A stretch of 25,180 nt of DNA from Mucidula mucida (GCA_015501055.1 JADNYV010000497.1:1-25180), one strand, 5' to 3'; counted from the stretch's first letter, positions 1 through 11,525 are shown. The notes: generated by a model from the letters alone, not told the origin. Numbers and translations: made by a program.

Positions 1-347
1 GAGAAAATTCGCACTACATTACCGGTACTACACGTCCTGCTGATTCAAGTCCACCAGCGCACTTACGCCACAAATTCAGAATGTCTGGCTTTCCGACTGT
101 CCACGCGCGAGTCCGAGTCCTCCCAGAACTACTAGTCGACCCTTTTAGTTACGTTGACGAATTACCCAAACTCGCTCAGCCTGATATCAATCAGCCGTAA
201 CCACCGCACACGTCAATGTTCTACTTTCGAGGAATTCGCCTGCGACTACGAACCCTCACAAATCTGCACGCGCAAATATCCTACAGGGATTCACTAACAC
301 AGGCAATGTCTGTTTCAAAGGTGGCGTGTCATGAATTACATTAAGTA
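1..347. other. Left-edge stretch without a recognised gene
   Basis: I see no reading frame with protein-like composition here. The stretch lies downstream of the 3' end of the minus-strand remnant at 348-1221, so part of it is probably that locus's 3' flank. No repeat or RNA gene is evident. Confidence 0.4.
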
Positions 348-1221
348 TCACATTTGCGATCCATCGGATGTCAATAGATCGAGTATAAGCTGCCTGATCT
401 CCCCCATCCCCTCGTCCTCCAGATCATCCATCATCTCCAAGTAATCATCCGCCACCATATGTCGTACAATATTTTCCCTTCACTGCCAACAATTTATCCC
501 TCCCAATCGTCGTAATGATCATGTTTAGATCATCCAGGTCACGGCTCGCCCTCCGCGTGTTGTAGGCCACGAGCTTGAACCGGAACATGGCAGGCAGCGT
601 GGAACACCGGGATGTCCTTGATTGTCTGCAACCAGAATCCGCGCTCCTCCTTCGTCACTTCATCTGTGTCACGTCAGTTCATGCATCGAATCACCGGAAA
701 GCGCCGCACGTTTGTAGAGTATGTCAACCTCGACCTGGTGCTGCTGCTTGCAGTTATCCCATGGTTTTCCCGTACGTACGTACAGCCGGAGTGTGTCCCC
801 CGTCAAGCGGCTCGCAGGTAATCTGATCCTCCCCGACTCGAGATGTGTGTCGAGCAGCTTCCGGATCTCGCGCCACGGCTCGCGCCCACGTGCAGGACCC
901 ACCGCAATGTTCACGTCCTCATCCTCCCTCAGTGCGTTCATCCCAGAAGAGAATGACCGCGAGCCCGCCAATGACACCACATATCAGCTCTCCCAGAGCA
1001 TTAGTTGTAAACTTGGCAGCGCTGCACAAATTCTCGACGGGTATACTGCTGCTTTCCTCGTCAGATTCGAGCGCAGCGATATCGTATAGACGTTCATCGA
1101 TGCCGTATTCGTTATCGCACATGACGGACAGAAGAAAGGTAAGACTTTGACCCCTTTGGTTGAGACACAATCGGACGTCGCCGGACAGGAAGTAGTAAAT
1201 GCTCAAGCTAGCATTATACAT
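348..1221 (-). pseudogene. Frame-broken remnant of an unrecognised gene
   Basis: On the minus strand, protein-like sequence runs for about 870 bases but keeps changing frame. First comes a stretch ending in a hydrophobic segment (LICGVIGGLAVILFW, about 980-930). It is followed by EDEDVNIAVG...VEVDIL (about 940-669), then DEVTKEERGFWLQTIKDIPV (about 660-600), then FKLVAYNTRRASRDLDDLNM (about 585-500). The last piece is MVADDYLEMMDDLEDEGMGE, ending at a TGA at 350-348. Neighbouring pieces abut or overlap with one-base shifts and leave no room for a 45-60 nt intron, so splicing does not easily reconnect them. I do not recognise the family. The frequent shifts suggest a decayed copy of an Agaricomycete lineage-specific gene. 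Sequence error is the alternative, but the housekeeping genes in the same window show no such shifts. Confidence 0.4.
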
Positions 1222-2148
1222 ACAACAAGGATCTCCAAATCGATTCCAGTAGATATAAGAATCACCAACCGAAGATTACTTGGGGAAATGGTGCTCTTGC
1301 ATAGTGAATAACTTCCAGCAAAAGTCGAGATAAGTGCGCGCGAAAGTGTGGACAAGGACTTACAGAGGCTACATACACGTTAGTCATAAGAAAGAGCAAC
1401 ATAAGGTATATCTACCACATTGGCATTCAAATTGGAACGCGAGAAGTTCAAATTCGAGAGTGATAATCACTTCGTCGAGCATGTATGAGATCAGAGAAAC
1501 GACTGAAAGATATTGGCCGGGTACCGCCGTTAACGTTTTTTGTCGTCTTCTGCTGTCTCTTGAAGATTCGTTGACACTCGAAGGCCATCTAAAAGTCAGA
1601 AGATAGACATGCTTTAGGATAGTAGGACTGGTCATGACTAGAGGCGCATGGAGGATGTAGGATGTTATGCAGTGAATGTGGCGAAGTTTAGCAACAGGCG
1701 ACATGGGAGAGAGCTGTTAGACAAAATTTGCTATAGAGCTTGGAAGGCGCTCATTATTGGGTGAATGTGTTTGCTGGCGTCCGATTGACAATAGAGCTGA
1801 GCACTCACTGCTGCGATCGAGAGTACGTTGCTTGAAGATGGTGGAGACCTACTCCTTAAAATCATTGACCTTCCAGGAATCGTTCAGACATACTTCCGGC
1901 GACTACCTGGTCCACAGCGTTTCCAAAGGCCTTCCTGTCAATTTCTCAGAACTCAAAGGCTTTGCTTGACAGATATTCATGATTTGCGAGACGGCCGAGA
2001 ACGACTGCCTGACACAGGCTATCAAATGCGAATGGACGTCAAGGTAGAGAATTGAAGCATAGAAAAGGAAAAGCCATTTGTGTCAAACCCGATTAGGAAG
2101 CCAGTGACGCGTTAGGCAATCAAAGTGCACTCTTTCACAACCATCACA
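1222..2148. other. Stretch without a confident gene; upstream of the F-box gene
   Basis: A minus-strand open frame at 1704-1384 contains a short hydrophobic stretch (YLSVVSLISYMLDEVIITLE) faintly like a DUF6533 N-terminus. It cannot be extended by splicing, so it is not called a gene. The last few hundred bases should hold the F-box gene's promoter and 5' UTR. I see no clear TATA box or repeat. Confidence 0.3.
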
Positions 2149-3476
2149 ATGGCGCGCAAGCCACGTACGCGCTGCCCTTTGCTGCCCCAGGAGATTGTCG
2201 ACCTTATCGTCGACGAGATCGGGCAGGATACCGCGACATTGAAGGCCTGTTCACGGGTTTCCCGTTCCTGGAACGCCTCGGCCCAGCATCGGCTCTTCAG
2301 GAGGATATCCGTCGACATAAAAGCATCTCGGACACGCCGTAAAGGCTATCCCACAACGTACGACATGCTCAGGTACCGTCCGCATATAGTAGGATATCTG
2401 AGAGAGCTCACCGTCGGGGCAAGCGCGCCCCAGGAGCGGAAACAGGACGAGACCAGGCTCCGCACCCTGCTTGGCCATACGACACGCTTGAATAAATTGA
2501 GGCTAGATTTGAGCGGCCTTGCATGGCAGTGTACTCCTACCATTCTCTCTACCATTCGTGATGGGCCTCTGGCTTCCTTGACTGTGCTGACTCTGTGTGG
2601 CGTCACCTTTAAAGATACGGGGCAGATCAAGGATGTCCTCCGAGCTCCATGCGCGAGTGGCCTCAAACATCTGTCTCTGCTCGATGTGTCCTTTGAACGC
2701 GTACAAGACTATTCTGACGCATCCCCGACCCCTCGACCTCAGACTATTCAGCTCGAGGGTTTCCATTTCCTGCTCAGCGAACAGTGCTACAATCCTGTTC
2801 GAATTTCATACTGCATTGATAGATATCACCACACGTCCATCTATGTTGACGAAGACGCGCCGTGGAGGCTCTCCGGCTTGAAGCATCTCACACTGAGAAG
2901 CACGGTCCGTCTGGATCGTGCTTTAGACTCAGTTGCCAAGAGGCGGCTGATAGAAGCACATTGCGCCGTCTTGAGAAAGAACAGCTCGACGCTGGAAAGT
3001 CTTTCTATATCCATATTCAGTTTTGATGACACGTGTGAGCGCGCGCACAAGTAACCTCCAAGTATCCAACTAACTTTCTCGTAGCAACACCCTTGTTCGA
3101 CGTCGTGGATCCATTGCGCCTGCGCGCTCTACACCTTTTCACCTTCGGTATGCTGACAATGATGTGGGTGAGAGAGTCGTTGGCAACTCTTCCAACACCC
3201 AACAACTTGAAGCAAATAACGCTTGCTTCATACGATATCGGAGACGTCGACTACACCAGCAATCTCGCATCCTTCTTTGACCTCCTAGGATCTTCCCCGG
3301 TGACCTTGGACGCGGTGCATGTGCGGATTTCACGCTGTGTACACACTCGAGACATCAAGAATCGAGTAGAGAGAGCTGTCAACGTCTACGCGTCGCTCCC
3401 ACTCCAACTAATCACGAGCGTCATTGTTGACGAAATTCGTGACTTTGACCTAGGTTTATCATGTATCTCAGCCTGA
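2149..3476 (+). CDS. F-box domain protein
   Basis: This is a probable substrate-recognition subunit of an SCF (Skp1-Cullin-F-box) ubiquitin ligase. The start is the ATG at 2149 (context CACAATGGC); the same frame is open slightly upstream but only from GTG. Exon 1 is 2149-3034 and exon 2 is 3085-3476. The 50-nt intron has donor GTGAGC, branch-like CTAAC and acceptor TAG, and keeps phase 1, giving 425 aa. Residues about 8-55 form an F-box: LLPQEIVDLIVDEIG, then a helix with ACSRVSRSWNASAQHRLFRR. The rest is leucine-rich, with motifs such as LRELTVG and LKHLTLR typical of Agaricomycete F-box/LRR-like proteins. Its target is unknown. It converges on the GH55 gene, whose stop lies 111 bp downstream. 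After the TGA at 3474-3476 the same frame stays open and still looks F-box-like (LKSLRITLLYNEWDVF), so the stop may be a truncating mutation. Confidence 0.75.
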
Positions 3477-3586
3477 TTGAAGTCCCTTCGAATCACCCTG
3501 CTTTACAACGAGTGGGATGTATTTTGTGCGTGCCTTTCAGAGTACATTGCGGGTCCAATAAATATTTTACAGGCAGTCGACAAACT

Positions 3587-6500
3587 TTATGCTGGACTCC
3601 AGGCTGTTATCATGCTGGCAAAGCCGTTGATGTTACTGCTTTGGTTGATGATACCGACGCCATCGAGGGTGAGCTGGTTCGTCGTCGCTACAGTGTTCAA
3701 ACTGTAGATTGTTACCGAGGAGGCAGAGTCGATGCTAGCAATATGCGCTTGGCAGTTGCGCGTGTCTAAGCAGTCTTGGGTGTAGTCCTGTCAAAACATT
3801 CAGCGTCAAGTGTTTGTTACTAGATGGAGAATGTTTACTGAGAAGAAACTATAAAGGCCACCACCTATCGTAAACATCAGTAAAGATCAAAGGATGTGGC
3901 ACCAGCGACGAACCAAAGATAATGATGTCAGTGGAAGTTAGGATTCTGAGACCAAGAGCAGTGTTGATTTCCCCTTCGAAAGAAGGATCGTTGTAAGCAG
4001 CATTGACGGTGAACGGCGCCGGAGCAAGCGGGGTGGGCTGGTAATACGGCTAGAAAGGATATGAAGGAGAAAACCCTTCACGCGATCAAAAAGACGTACT
4101 GTCTCAGTTTGAATCAATCCCATGTAATGGTTGGCGGCGTTAACCAGGTTGTACTGGTACAACGTGTGATGTTCGGATCCTATGTTTCGTTAGTTTCCTG
4201 TGGACGCGCCGACACATTGAATGGCTCCCACCCGTTCCAATAAACCACACTGGCCCCGAAGACTCAGAAAGAATCCCGCGACCCGAGTAGAGTGATAACC
4301 TGGAATACCCATCGCCATCGAGGTCATGATCAGCAGTCCATACCCATGTGCCCTTGGGAAGCCATTCAGTCTCGTTTCTCGCACGCATAATGGAATGTGA
4401 GGTACCTCGAGATACGCAGTCGATCCTGCGGTCAAGTGAAGCGCAAGGAACGCCACGGAACAATCATCGTACGCTGAACCGCCCGCGGGACACGTTGTCG
4501 CCTCGAGATTCGTCCCGGCGGCTGTAAAACAATTGAATTAAGTCTTCTATGTTGAAACGAAGGAACATACAGCCCCCAAGTCTAGCAACTCGTCAGAAAG
4601 ATTCCCTGCTGTGAGGAAGAACGTCCAGACCCACCTAATATGTGAATCCCACATTCCCGCACCTCCTTGCACATCGTCCGGCTGTGCGACGTTCCATTCA
4701 ACGACAATGGCTCCCGGCGCTAACGCAGATACGGTTAGTTCGCATCTAGATCACATCGGAGAACTCACTCGGGCCAATGGTCATGAAGAGGATGTCCGAA
4801 ATTTCAACGACACCTTTCGATCCAGCCTCGCCCACCTTGACGATGGGCGTTGGGTTGGAGGCGTCCTGGAAGGCGCTGCCTGTACCCGCAATGACAGACC
4901 AGGCCTCGCCGACAATTTGCGTCCCCGCGGGAACCGTTAGTGTGGACGTTACCACATATGTTCCCGCGTCAAAGAAGATGATGCTGCAACCGGAGAACTG
5001 GAGTTCCGGTGATTAGCGCCACCTTTTCTATTCAGTGAAGAGCAAAGGACACCGACCTTGGCGAATATGTCTTTGAGGGCGGCGGTATCGTCTGTTTTCC
5101 CGTCCCCAAGAGCACCGTGGTCCTTGACGCTAACGAATTGGCTGGCAGCGTAGCTTTCGTACTGGGGATGCATCTTTCCAAAAATATGACCGCTCCCATC
5201 GAGAAGGACTGACGGCTTGTTGGCGGAAACGATGTCGCCCTGAGTGAATTTGCCGGCAGAGCTCGAGCCGCTGTAGACGTTGCCTTGTCCCCAGGAGTCG
5301 ATGGTCTTCGTGCCGCCTGCAAGAACGACCGCACCATCGAGAACGCCGACAGCAGTATCAACGTTGGTCAATTGTATGTTGTTGAGAACAATCGATCCGG
5401 CTAAAGAAGAACTGGCTGTGGAAGATCGGAGGAAGATGGGCGTATTGGAGACTACGGCATCTATAATGGCCTCTCCGCCTGCGGTTTGGGTTTCTTCGGT
5501 GAGACCTCCAGTGGTCAAGTCAAAGCCAACCTTTTCGGGGTATCAGTCACCGAAGAAAATGTATAGCAAGACAGCATTTGACTTACCTTGCAATTGCTGA
5601 TCGTAACACGCTGGAAAGTCCATCCCCAGTTCCAAACACCATATACTGCGGTATCCGCATTGTTGACGGTTATGTTTCGAACAGTAAACCTGTGCAACAA
5701 GCGAGTGAGCGGATACCTGGATCAAAAGTGAAGATACTTACTGTTGATTCCCAACCCACATGCCAAATTTACCACCGTTGAACACAAGGTCTCCCATGTA
5801 TCCACCGGAGCCATTCTCCATCCAGATTCCTTGATGGGAATTACCTGACGCAGTCGACATATCGACGACAATGTTCATAAGCGATGTCGACTGAGACACC
5901 TGCCAATGAATACCGGTTGCAGTAGATGCTGCTGGCATTCTACAGCGATAGATAAGAGACTGAAACAAATAAGAGACAGCTAAGCACGTACTGCGTAAGG
6001 TCGATTCGGAAATTGCGAACTGAGCGGAAACTAGCGAAATAAGTGAGTTATATACCCGATCAGGAAGTCTGCAAACTTACAAGTTATTCGTGTTAACGTA
6101 CCACCCGGCACCGTTGCCGCCGTCAATGTACGGATCAGCGTCTAGAGTGAAAATCTTTGTACGTGGCGCAAAAATGTGTTTAGTAAAGATCTCATACCGA
6201 TGACTGCTAATCCAGCGAATGACGAAGAAGCGCGGATGGTAGGAAGTGTTTTTGCGTCTCCGATGAGTTGAGTGTAATAATACGCGATGATGGGCTTCGA
6301 CACGAGATAGGTCCTAAAGTCAATTTGAATTAGACAGACTTCTGCGATAACATGAGGCATACCCAGAAGGGAAGTAAACCAGGGCAGGCGTGATGCTATA
6401 GTTGTTCATTAGCAAAAAAAACTAATGTTCAAGTGCCGACCGACGTTGTAGAGTTACAAGCATTAACGACGCCGTTTGCGCCACCGCAACGACTTCCAGT

Positions 6501-6825
6501 GCTGATGGCAGAGCTGAAGCAGGGCATTAGACTTGAATCAAATCCTTGAAAGTATTATAGATTACTTGATTGCAGCGGTGTCATCGGTAACGCCGTCGCC
6601 CTTGGCGCCAAAGTCCTTCACATTCCTGAAGACTTGATAAGATGATGGATCCGCGTTGAAGGCAGCTGTGCCATGATGAGTGAGCGATTCGAGCCAGTAA
6701 GGATCAGAGGGAGCCGCGGTTCCCGTTGAGAGTGGTGCATCGCAGGCAGTCCCCAAGGAAGAAACGAGCGTAAACATGCAGCTTAGAGCCACGGTGAAAA
6801 GGAGAGTGATTGGCTTGAACGCCAT
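3587..6825 (-). CDS. GH55 glucan 1,3-beta-glucosidase, secreted
   Basis: Exo-acting beta-1,3-glucanase of glycoside hydrolase family 55, releasing glucose-type products from laminarin or wall glucan outside the cell. The 785-aa product has a signal peptide (MAFKPITLLFTVALSCMF) and the family's two right-handed beta-helix modules, each opening with a pectate-lyase-3-like motif: VKDFGAKGDGVTDDTAAI and VKDHGALGDGKTDDTAAL. Other family blocks are PALVYFPSGTYLVS, GIHWQVSQ, TWVWTADHDLD, YSGRG and a C-terminal NGF. The 18 exons, all in phase, are 6825-6566, 6513-6445, 6395-6363, 6313-6198, 6141-6081, 6030-5992, 5939-5742, 5689-5587, 5530-5057, 4997-4769, 4719-4635, 4581-4571, 4521-4406, 4352-4232, 4179-4100, 4049-3914, 3864-3839 and 3787-3587. 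Introns are 49-59 nt. Exon 12 has only 11 nt. Family length is usually about 750-800 aa, so this copy looks complete. An in-frame ATG at 6870 is less likely as the start because it would bury the signal peptide. Confidence 0.94.
4571..4581 (-). other. 11-nt microexon of the GH55 gene
   Basis: ACTTGGGGGCT is flanked by a 53-nt intron (4634-4582, GTGGGT...GCTAG) and a 49-nt intron (4570-4522, GTATGT...TTACAG). Read across both junctions it gives HIR-LGG-SAGTNLE, matching the conserved GH55 block around DSHIR.GG.AGT.L. No other splice choice seen keeps the frame and this block. Confidence 0.85.
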
Positions 6826-8039
6826 GACGAAAAAAGAAGGAAAGACAGTAGGTGCAGCGTTCCCTCGCAATACAGATGATTTAAATCCCTCGCGGATATC
6901 TCATGTTAACTTGGTGCCTCGTGTGAACCGCATATAGGAGCGATTGAAGCATAACGATGCTCAGGTAGCACACGTAGGTGGCGAAACAGAGCAACGAGAA
7001 GCGTGGCTGCGGGCCTAAGACCGATGATGAAGCGAAAGAGAGTATGCGATAACAGGCGCATGATTGGCAACCACGAGACAAAGTTTGCAACGAAGAGATA
7101 TTTCCGGAGGGAACACACTGGCCGAAGACTGCGTTCCATGTGGTCTTTGTTTCAGCGCGGCAGCCTGGCTGGAAATGCTTGAGTTTCATTGTTCTGATCC
7201 ATGGTATGAGTTCTTTCGATTTGGCCTTTGACGTTTCGAGGTTTCCACTCCCTTCAAACTTCATTTTTTTGAATAACATCACAACGATGAAGGAATCTGA
7301 GTCCAACGCTGGCGAGAGATGCTTGCATGTGCAAGCACTATGCGAGCGAATGGCTCTTGAAAAGCAGATGGTAGCAAGAGTCTGAAAAGATTCGGACCGG
7401 CACCATGGTTACTAGCGATTATGGATGAGCGTGCTATTTATGCCGAAGCGGCAGTGCTTCATCCATACCGATGCCGATGCCGGGACGGGACGGCGGCCTT
7501 TACTTAACTTTTGCCATCATTGCGAGCGCCAGCAGAGTTCGTGAACCCGGCCGGACTAGGTGACCAAACATGAACAAATTCACGTCGCAAGCCCATCTTT
7601 TCCAGTAAATAGGCCGCAGTCCTCTCATTTCCTGTCCGTTCTCCATGCAAGTCAGTCTCGAGCCTCATAATGGGTATATTGAAGTGCTCGTCGCGTTTGA
7701 ACCATGTCCGTCAACTCGTGCTGGCACCAGTAAATCCATTGCGGCGAAGCCGCCTCGCTGGCGCTCGCACCCGTGGCCATCCCACAGTTCTATTTTAAAT
7801 TTATCCAAGTGCCACAACGAAATATGGCTTCCGTTTTCGACAACGGTTGATAGCTATATGGAATTCACAGTCTACACATCTTCTTGCTGTCGTCCTTGTA
7901 ACGTACTCCTGCCTTATCATGGGCTAAATTTGAATGGTCACAAGTGTCAAGCGCGCCCTTATTCGTCTAGTAGCTGGTCTTATAACGACAACATACTAGA
8001 CGTCTCCCATGTTCACTTCACGACGTATTCTAGGGCCTT
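6826..8039. other. Intergenic region between the GH55 and DUF6535 genes
   Basis: No credible gene is seen. Open frames on the minus strand (7306-6881) and the plus strand (7645-8307) lack protein-like composition, and the latter overlaps the DUF6535 first exon in another frame. A GC-rich microrepeat (CCGATGCCGATGCCGGGACGGGACGG) lies near 7468-7493. Promoters of both flanking genes should lie here, since they are transcribed divergently. Confidence 0.4.
6879..6886 (-). promoter_or_regulatory. TATA-like element of the GH55 gene
   Basis: ATTTAAAT lies about 55 bp upstream of the GH55 start codon on the minus strand, a plausible distance for a short 5' UTR. This is inferred from position and composition only. 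Confidence 0.35.
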
Positions 8040-11000
8040 ATGTCACGGTATTCCTCAAAGTCCCTTCGAGAACTTCCCTTCAATCGTCTACGCAGTCTGG
8101 AGGGTGTTTATCCGCGTAATTCGCGTCGACAGAACCAATCCGGCGCTGCTTCTCAAGCGCATAATTCTTCGGCGGAACCATTACCCTCTGACGCCTCCGA
8201 TGATGCCGTCCTCTATGATACAGGCCGCGATGCTCGCTCCCATCGAGAGAGGGCTTCGCGCCGTAAAGGTATCTACTTCCAGCTATCGAGCTGTGTTGCA
8301 CTCATAGCTGGTGTGGCAGGCCTATCGAATGATGATTATGAGCTCAAATACCCCGAGAACCAGTGTGGCAGAGAATGCGGGCCTACAGCAAGGGTGTGGC
8401 GCATGTTCCAGGACGAATGTCGTGTATACGACGCAGAAAGGGCTGACCACCTCGGCGATGACTTGGACTCGCTTTTGATCTTTGTACGATCTTCAAGCTT
8501 GAATAATCATCTTGTGCTAATCTGACTTTCAGACGGGTCTCTTTTCTGCAGTAGTTGCGGCATTTCTAGTTCCAATGTTCTCAAACTTGGCTCCAAATTA
8601 TGCTCGCATAAGTGTAGTCCTTCTACACGAAATGTTTGAGCCTCAGCATACAGCGCTCTTCGGAAATTCCACAGAGTCGGTCTCTACCACGTCCCCACAT
8701 CATGATACACGGTTCGCTCCTCCTTCCTCCGCCGTATGGCATATAGGTCTATGGACTGTCAGCCTCGCACTGGGTCTGACTACTGCTATGCTTGCTGTCT
8801 TGACAAAGCAGTGGATACATCCCTACGTTTCCCAGCCTTCTGGCCTCATCGCGCGAGTCAAGCAGTTTCGCTTCATCAGCTTCGAACGATGGCGTGTCCC
8901 TCTAATCATCAGTCTGCTTCCTTTCCTTCTCCACATCTCTTTGGCTATGTTTTTCTCTGACCTCGTGATATTCATGCTGGTTAATGTGCCTGCTGTGGGC
9001 TGGGCTGTGGCCGTGATGGGTGCCATTGGGTACATTTTCTATGTCTCCGCCATTATCGCCTCCGTTGTGGACCCTCAGTGTCCTTATTGGACACCGTTAT
9101 CGGACATCATCTACTTCATCGGTCACCAACTTGTCAAACTTGTCGTGTCTTCTCGGTGGTCAAATCCGGACCGGCGCCGCAGTATCGCATGTACCGCCAG
9201 CTTCCAGAAGTTTGAGCTTGCGAAAGTTCATTCACAAGCAGAGGAGCTCGACGCCAAAGCTCCGTGCTGGTTATACTCAGAGTCTTCCAATCCTTCTGTC
9301 CATCGCATCATTATCGAATCCGTCGGTGGACTGTCCTCTCGAATTCCGCTAGCTCGCCTGAAAAATATATTCAGGAAGACTGATATCTGTAAGAAGCAGC
9401 AGGACATGCTCAAAGACAGTCTATTCGTCGTCTCGGATGACAATATTCAACAGATGTCTAAATCTGGTCTAGGAGCTCGCGTTGAACGTCTCGTTTGTTT
9501 TCAGCTTCGGCTGAACGCCGAGTTCCGCTCCAAGATTACAATAATTCCAGAGGGGTGGAAAAGCGATCAGCCTCCCACGGACGAGCAGTTGGGCTTGATG
9601 GCCACTGTTGCTTGTACGAAACAGATACCGCCAACACCTAATGGCTATCCTAACGCGGCCCAGATCGTATTCCTCCTCGCCCCATCCGGAACGACTCTTC
9701 CTCTCCATGTTTGGATCAATGTACTCGACCAGGCTCTCAAAGAGCCAGTCATGCATCCAGCCGCCGTTCAGCGGCGAGACGTTGAGATATTCTGCTATAA
9801 TGTTGTGTTCCATTCGTCGCGGTCAGCCAATCTGTGGGATCTCAGCGGCCAGGCAGACCTGGACGAGACTTTGTGTGGACTGAACTTCAGGGAGGCGCTC
9901 TCGGCAGGACTGTTTGAGCGTCTGCAGGAACACCTACCCACGCTCTATCCAGATGACGACATCTATGGCAACCAACTGTCAAACGGTTCGCCGCACTCCT
10001 CGCATCTTCGTCTGGTGGGCTGCATGATACATCATCTTACGAGTGCCAAATACCTACCCGATCCACTGTGATACCCTCAGCGTCGCAGTAGTCTCACAAC
10101 GGCAAGTCGCACTTCCTTCCACCCCGGCTATCGTCGTCGTGACGTAGCAAGTTCCGGTCGTTCACGCGCAATGCTTGGTATGCTCTTCTCCCTATTAACT
10201 GCTTGAGACACTCATCAAGTCCTGCAGGTAGAGTCATCAAAAACTCTTCTCATGAGGGCGCTTTTTGCATCAATGACCTTCTTTTGACTTTCGTACTCTT
10301 GGAGGATTTCCACGTCGGGATTACTGCTTCTGAACCCGGTCCCGCTACAGCAGACAGAAAGGTTATCACGCGCCTCATCGGGGAACTTGTAGGGTGTGCG
10401 TTGTTGAACAACGCTCGAGTCTGGCTACCCCTCAAGCTGCCGCCTGGTGGTTTCTCGAACAACGAAATCCAAGCCGTGGGACAGCGATAATATGGAAATG
10501 ATCGAGCACCTAGCTAACATCCGGATGCGAGTGATCATCAGCACTTCCACCATTCTGAAACATCGTGACCAGTTGGGCTGGGACTTGCATCGTAAAGGCG
10601 AATGGATTGTCTGCATGATGCGAGTATTCTTTGATCCCGATATTCTGTGTACCAACACAGAGTGGTACTACCAGGTCTACAATATGGAGGCATTCACGGT
10701 GTCTTTCCGGCACATGGCCCTGGCCTTGAAATATATGTGGATGGACGGTGCGGAGCGCCACACTTGCGACGCTTTCTCGAGATGGATCTTCTCAGCATGA
10801 TTCGCGGCTCGCAGCTATGGTGGTTCGACTGGATGCACATTCTTCACCGCTTCGTATATGATATCTCCATATGCCTTGCTCGTAATCCTAGTTCTGAGCC
10901 ACACATTCCTACAAGATCCCAACTCGATCAGTATGTGATTTACCTTTACCAGCCCGACAACCTCTTCACAGTGTGTTTAAATCCCTCTGCACTCTTCGCA

Positions 11001-11525
11001 ATGGCTCAGGAAACCGATGATTGTAAATCAGAGACGGGTCTCCTTCGGTCCATGCAAATGCGGCCTAACGATACCAGCGCCGTATCGAGCGCCTCGAGGC
11101 CTTTGCCGATTCCTCTGCTTCGTCTACGATGCGCGCACAGTGGGATACATACATATATGTTCGCACATTTGAGATGGTGGCCTACTCTGCTACACAAATT
11201 CAGGAGCTCAAGGCGCGTATTCAATATTGCGCTGAAACTCTCAACTTCTCAAGGCTTGGTTGGCCGATGGTTTGCCGCACGAGTCTGACAAGTCCTCCGC
11301 TGTAAGTGTCAGTACGACTTCCGACTCGGTGGTAAGTGCTGCATTCGACGTACCTACCAATTTTAAACCTCTTCGTTCCAGTCCACAAATGAATTCTCGA
11401 AGCTGTCGAAGTCGACGACTATGGAAACGAGTTTCTCGATCGCCGGGCTACTGCCCCGCCTTTCTTTGTTTTCTGACATTGAGCAATGTTACGAAGACGA
11501 GGAAAATGCTCTTGGTCAGGACTAA
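8040..11525 (+). pseudogene. DUF6535 membrane-protein gene with a broken C-terminal half
   Basis: The first half reads well. Exon 1 is 8040-8268, exon 2 is 8320-8483, and a long exon follows from 8533. It encodes the DUF6535 signature: ARVWRMFQDECRVYDAER, TGLFSAVVAAFLVP, LAVLTKQWIHPYV, FERWRVPLIISLLPFLLHIS and a final hydrophobic pair before VDPQCPYWTPLS. That makes about four membrane segments. The frame meets TGA at 10069-10071 yet continues protein-like on both sides (YLPDPL / YPQRRSSLTT), as if a Trp codon was lost. An intron at 10178-10227 follows. Further one-base frame changes occur near 10480, 10785, 11075 and 11245, then an intron at 11332-11381 and a natural stop at 11523-11525. The homologous tail in the second copy (16242-18090) supports this extent. 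The family's function is unknown. Either the full gene is dead or a truncated protein ending at 10071 (about 600 aa) is made. Confidence 0.75.
8269..8319 (+). other. In-frame 51-nt intron in the DUF6535 gene
   Basis: The segment GTATCT...GTGGCAG is a multiple of three and has no stop, so it can be read through. The second DUF6535 copy has a stop-containing intron at the equivalent place, before GLSDDYKDKYPED, which aligns with GLSNDDYELKYPEN here. I therefore treat the segment as intron. Confidence 0.7.

Noticed and set aside
1384..1704. Minus-strand open frame with a hydrophobic stretch resembling a DUF6533 N-terminus
   Set aside because: The resemblance is limited to about 20 residues, and no splice choice I tried links it to further membrane segments.
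3461..3769. Plus-strand open frame after the F-box gene
   Set aside because: It lies antisense to the last GH55 exon, whose protein sequence matches the family to its C-terminus; this frame is its shadow.
4949..5600. Several long plus-strand open frames inside the GH55 gene
   Set aside because: All are antisense shadows of the large GH55 exon 9 and lack protein-like composition.
6881..7306. 141-codon minus-strand open frame upstream of GH55
   Set aside because: Cys-rich and Arg-rich with no domain and no extension; it occupies the GH55 promoter position.
7645..8307. 220-codon plus-strand open frame
   Set aside because: It overlaps the DUF6535 first exons in another frame. The latter frame is supported by the second copy, while this one shows no recognisable motif.
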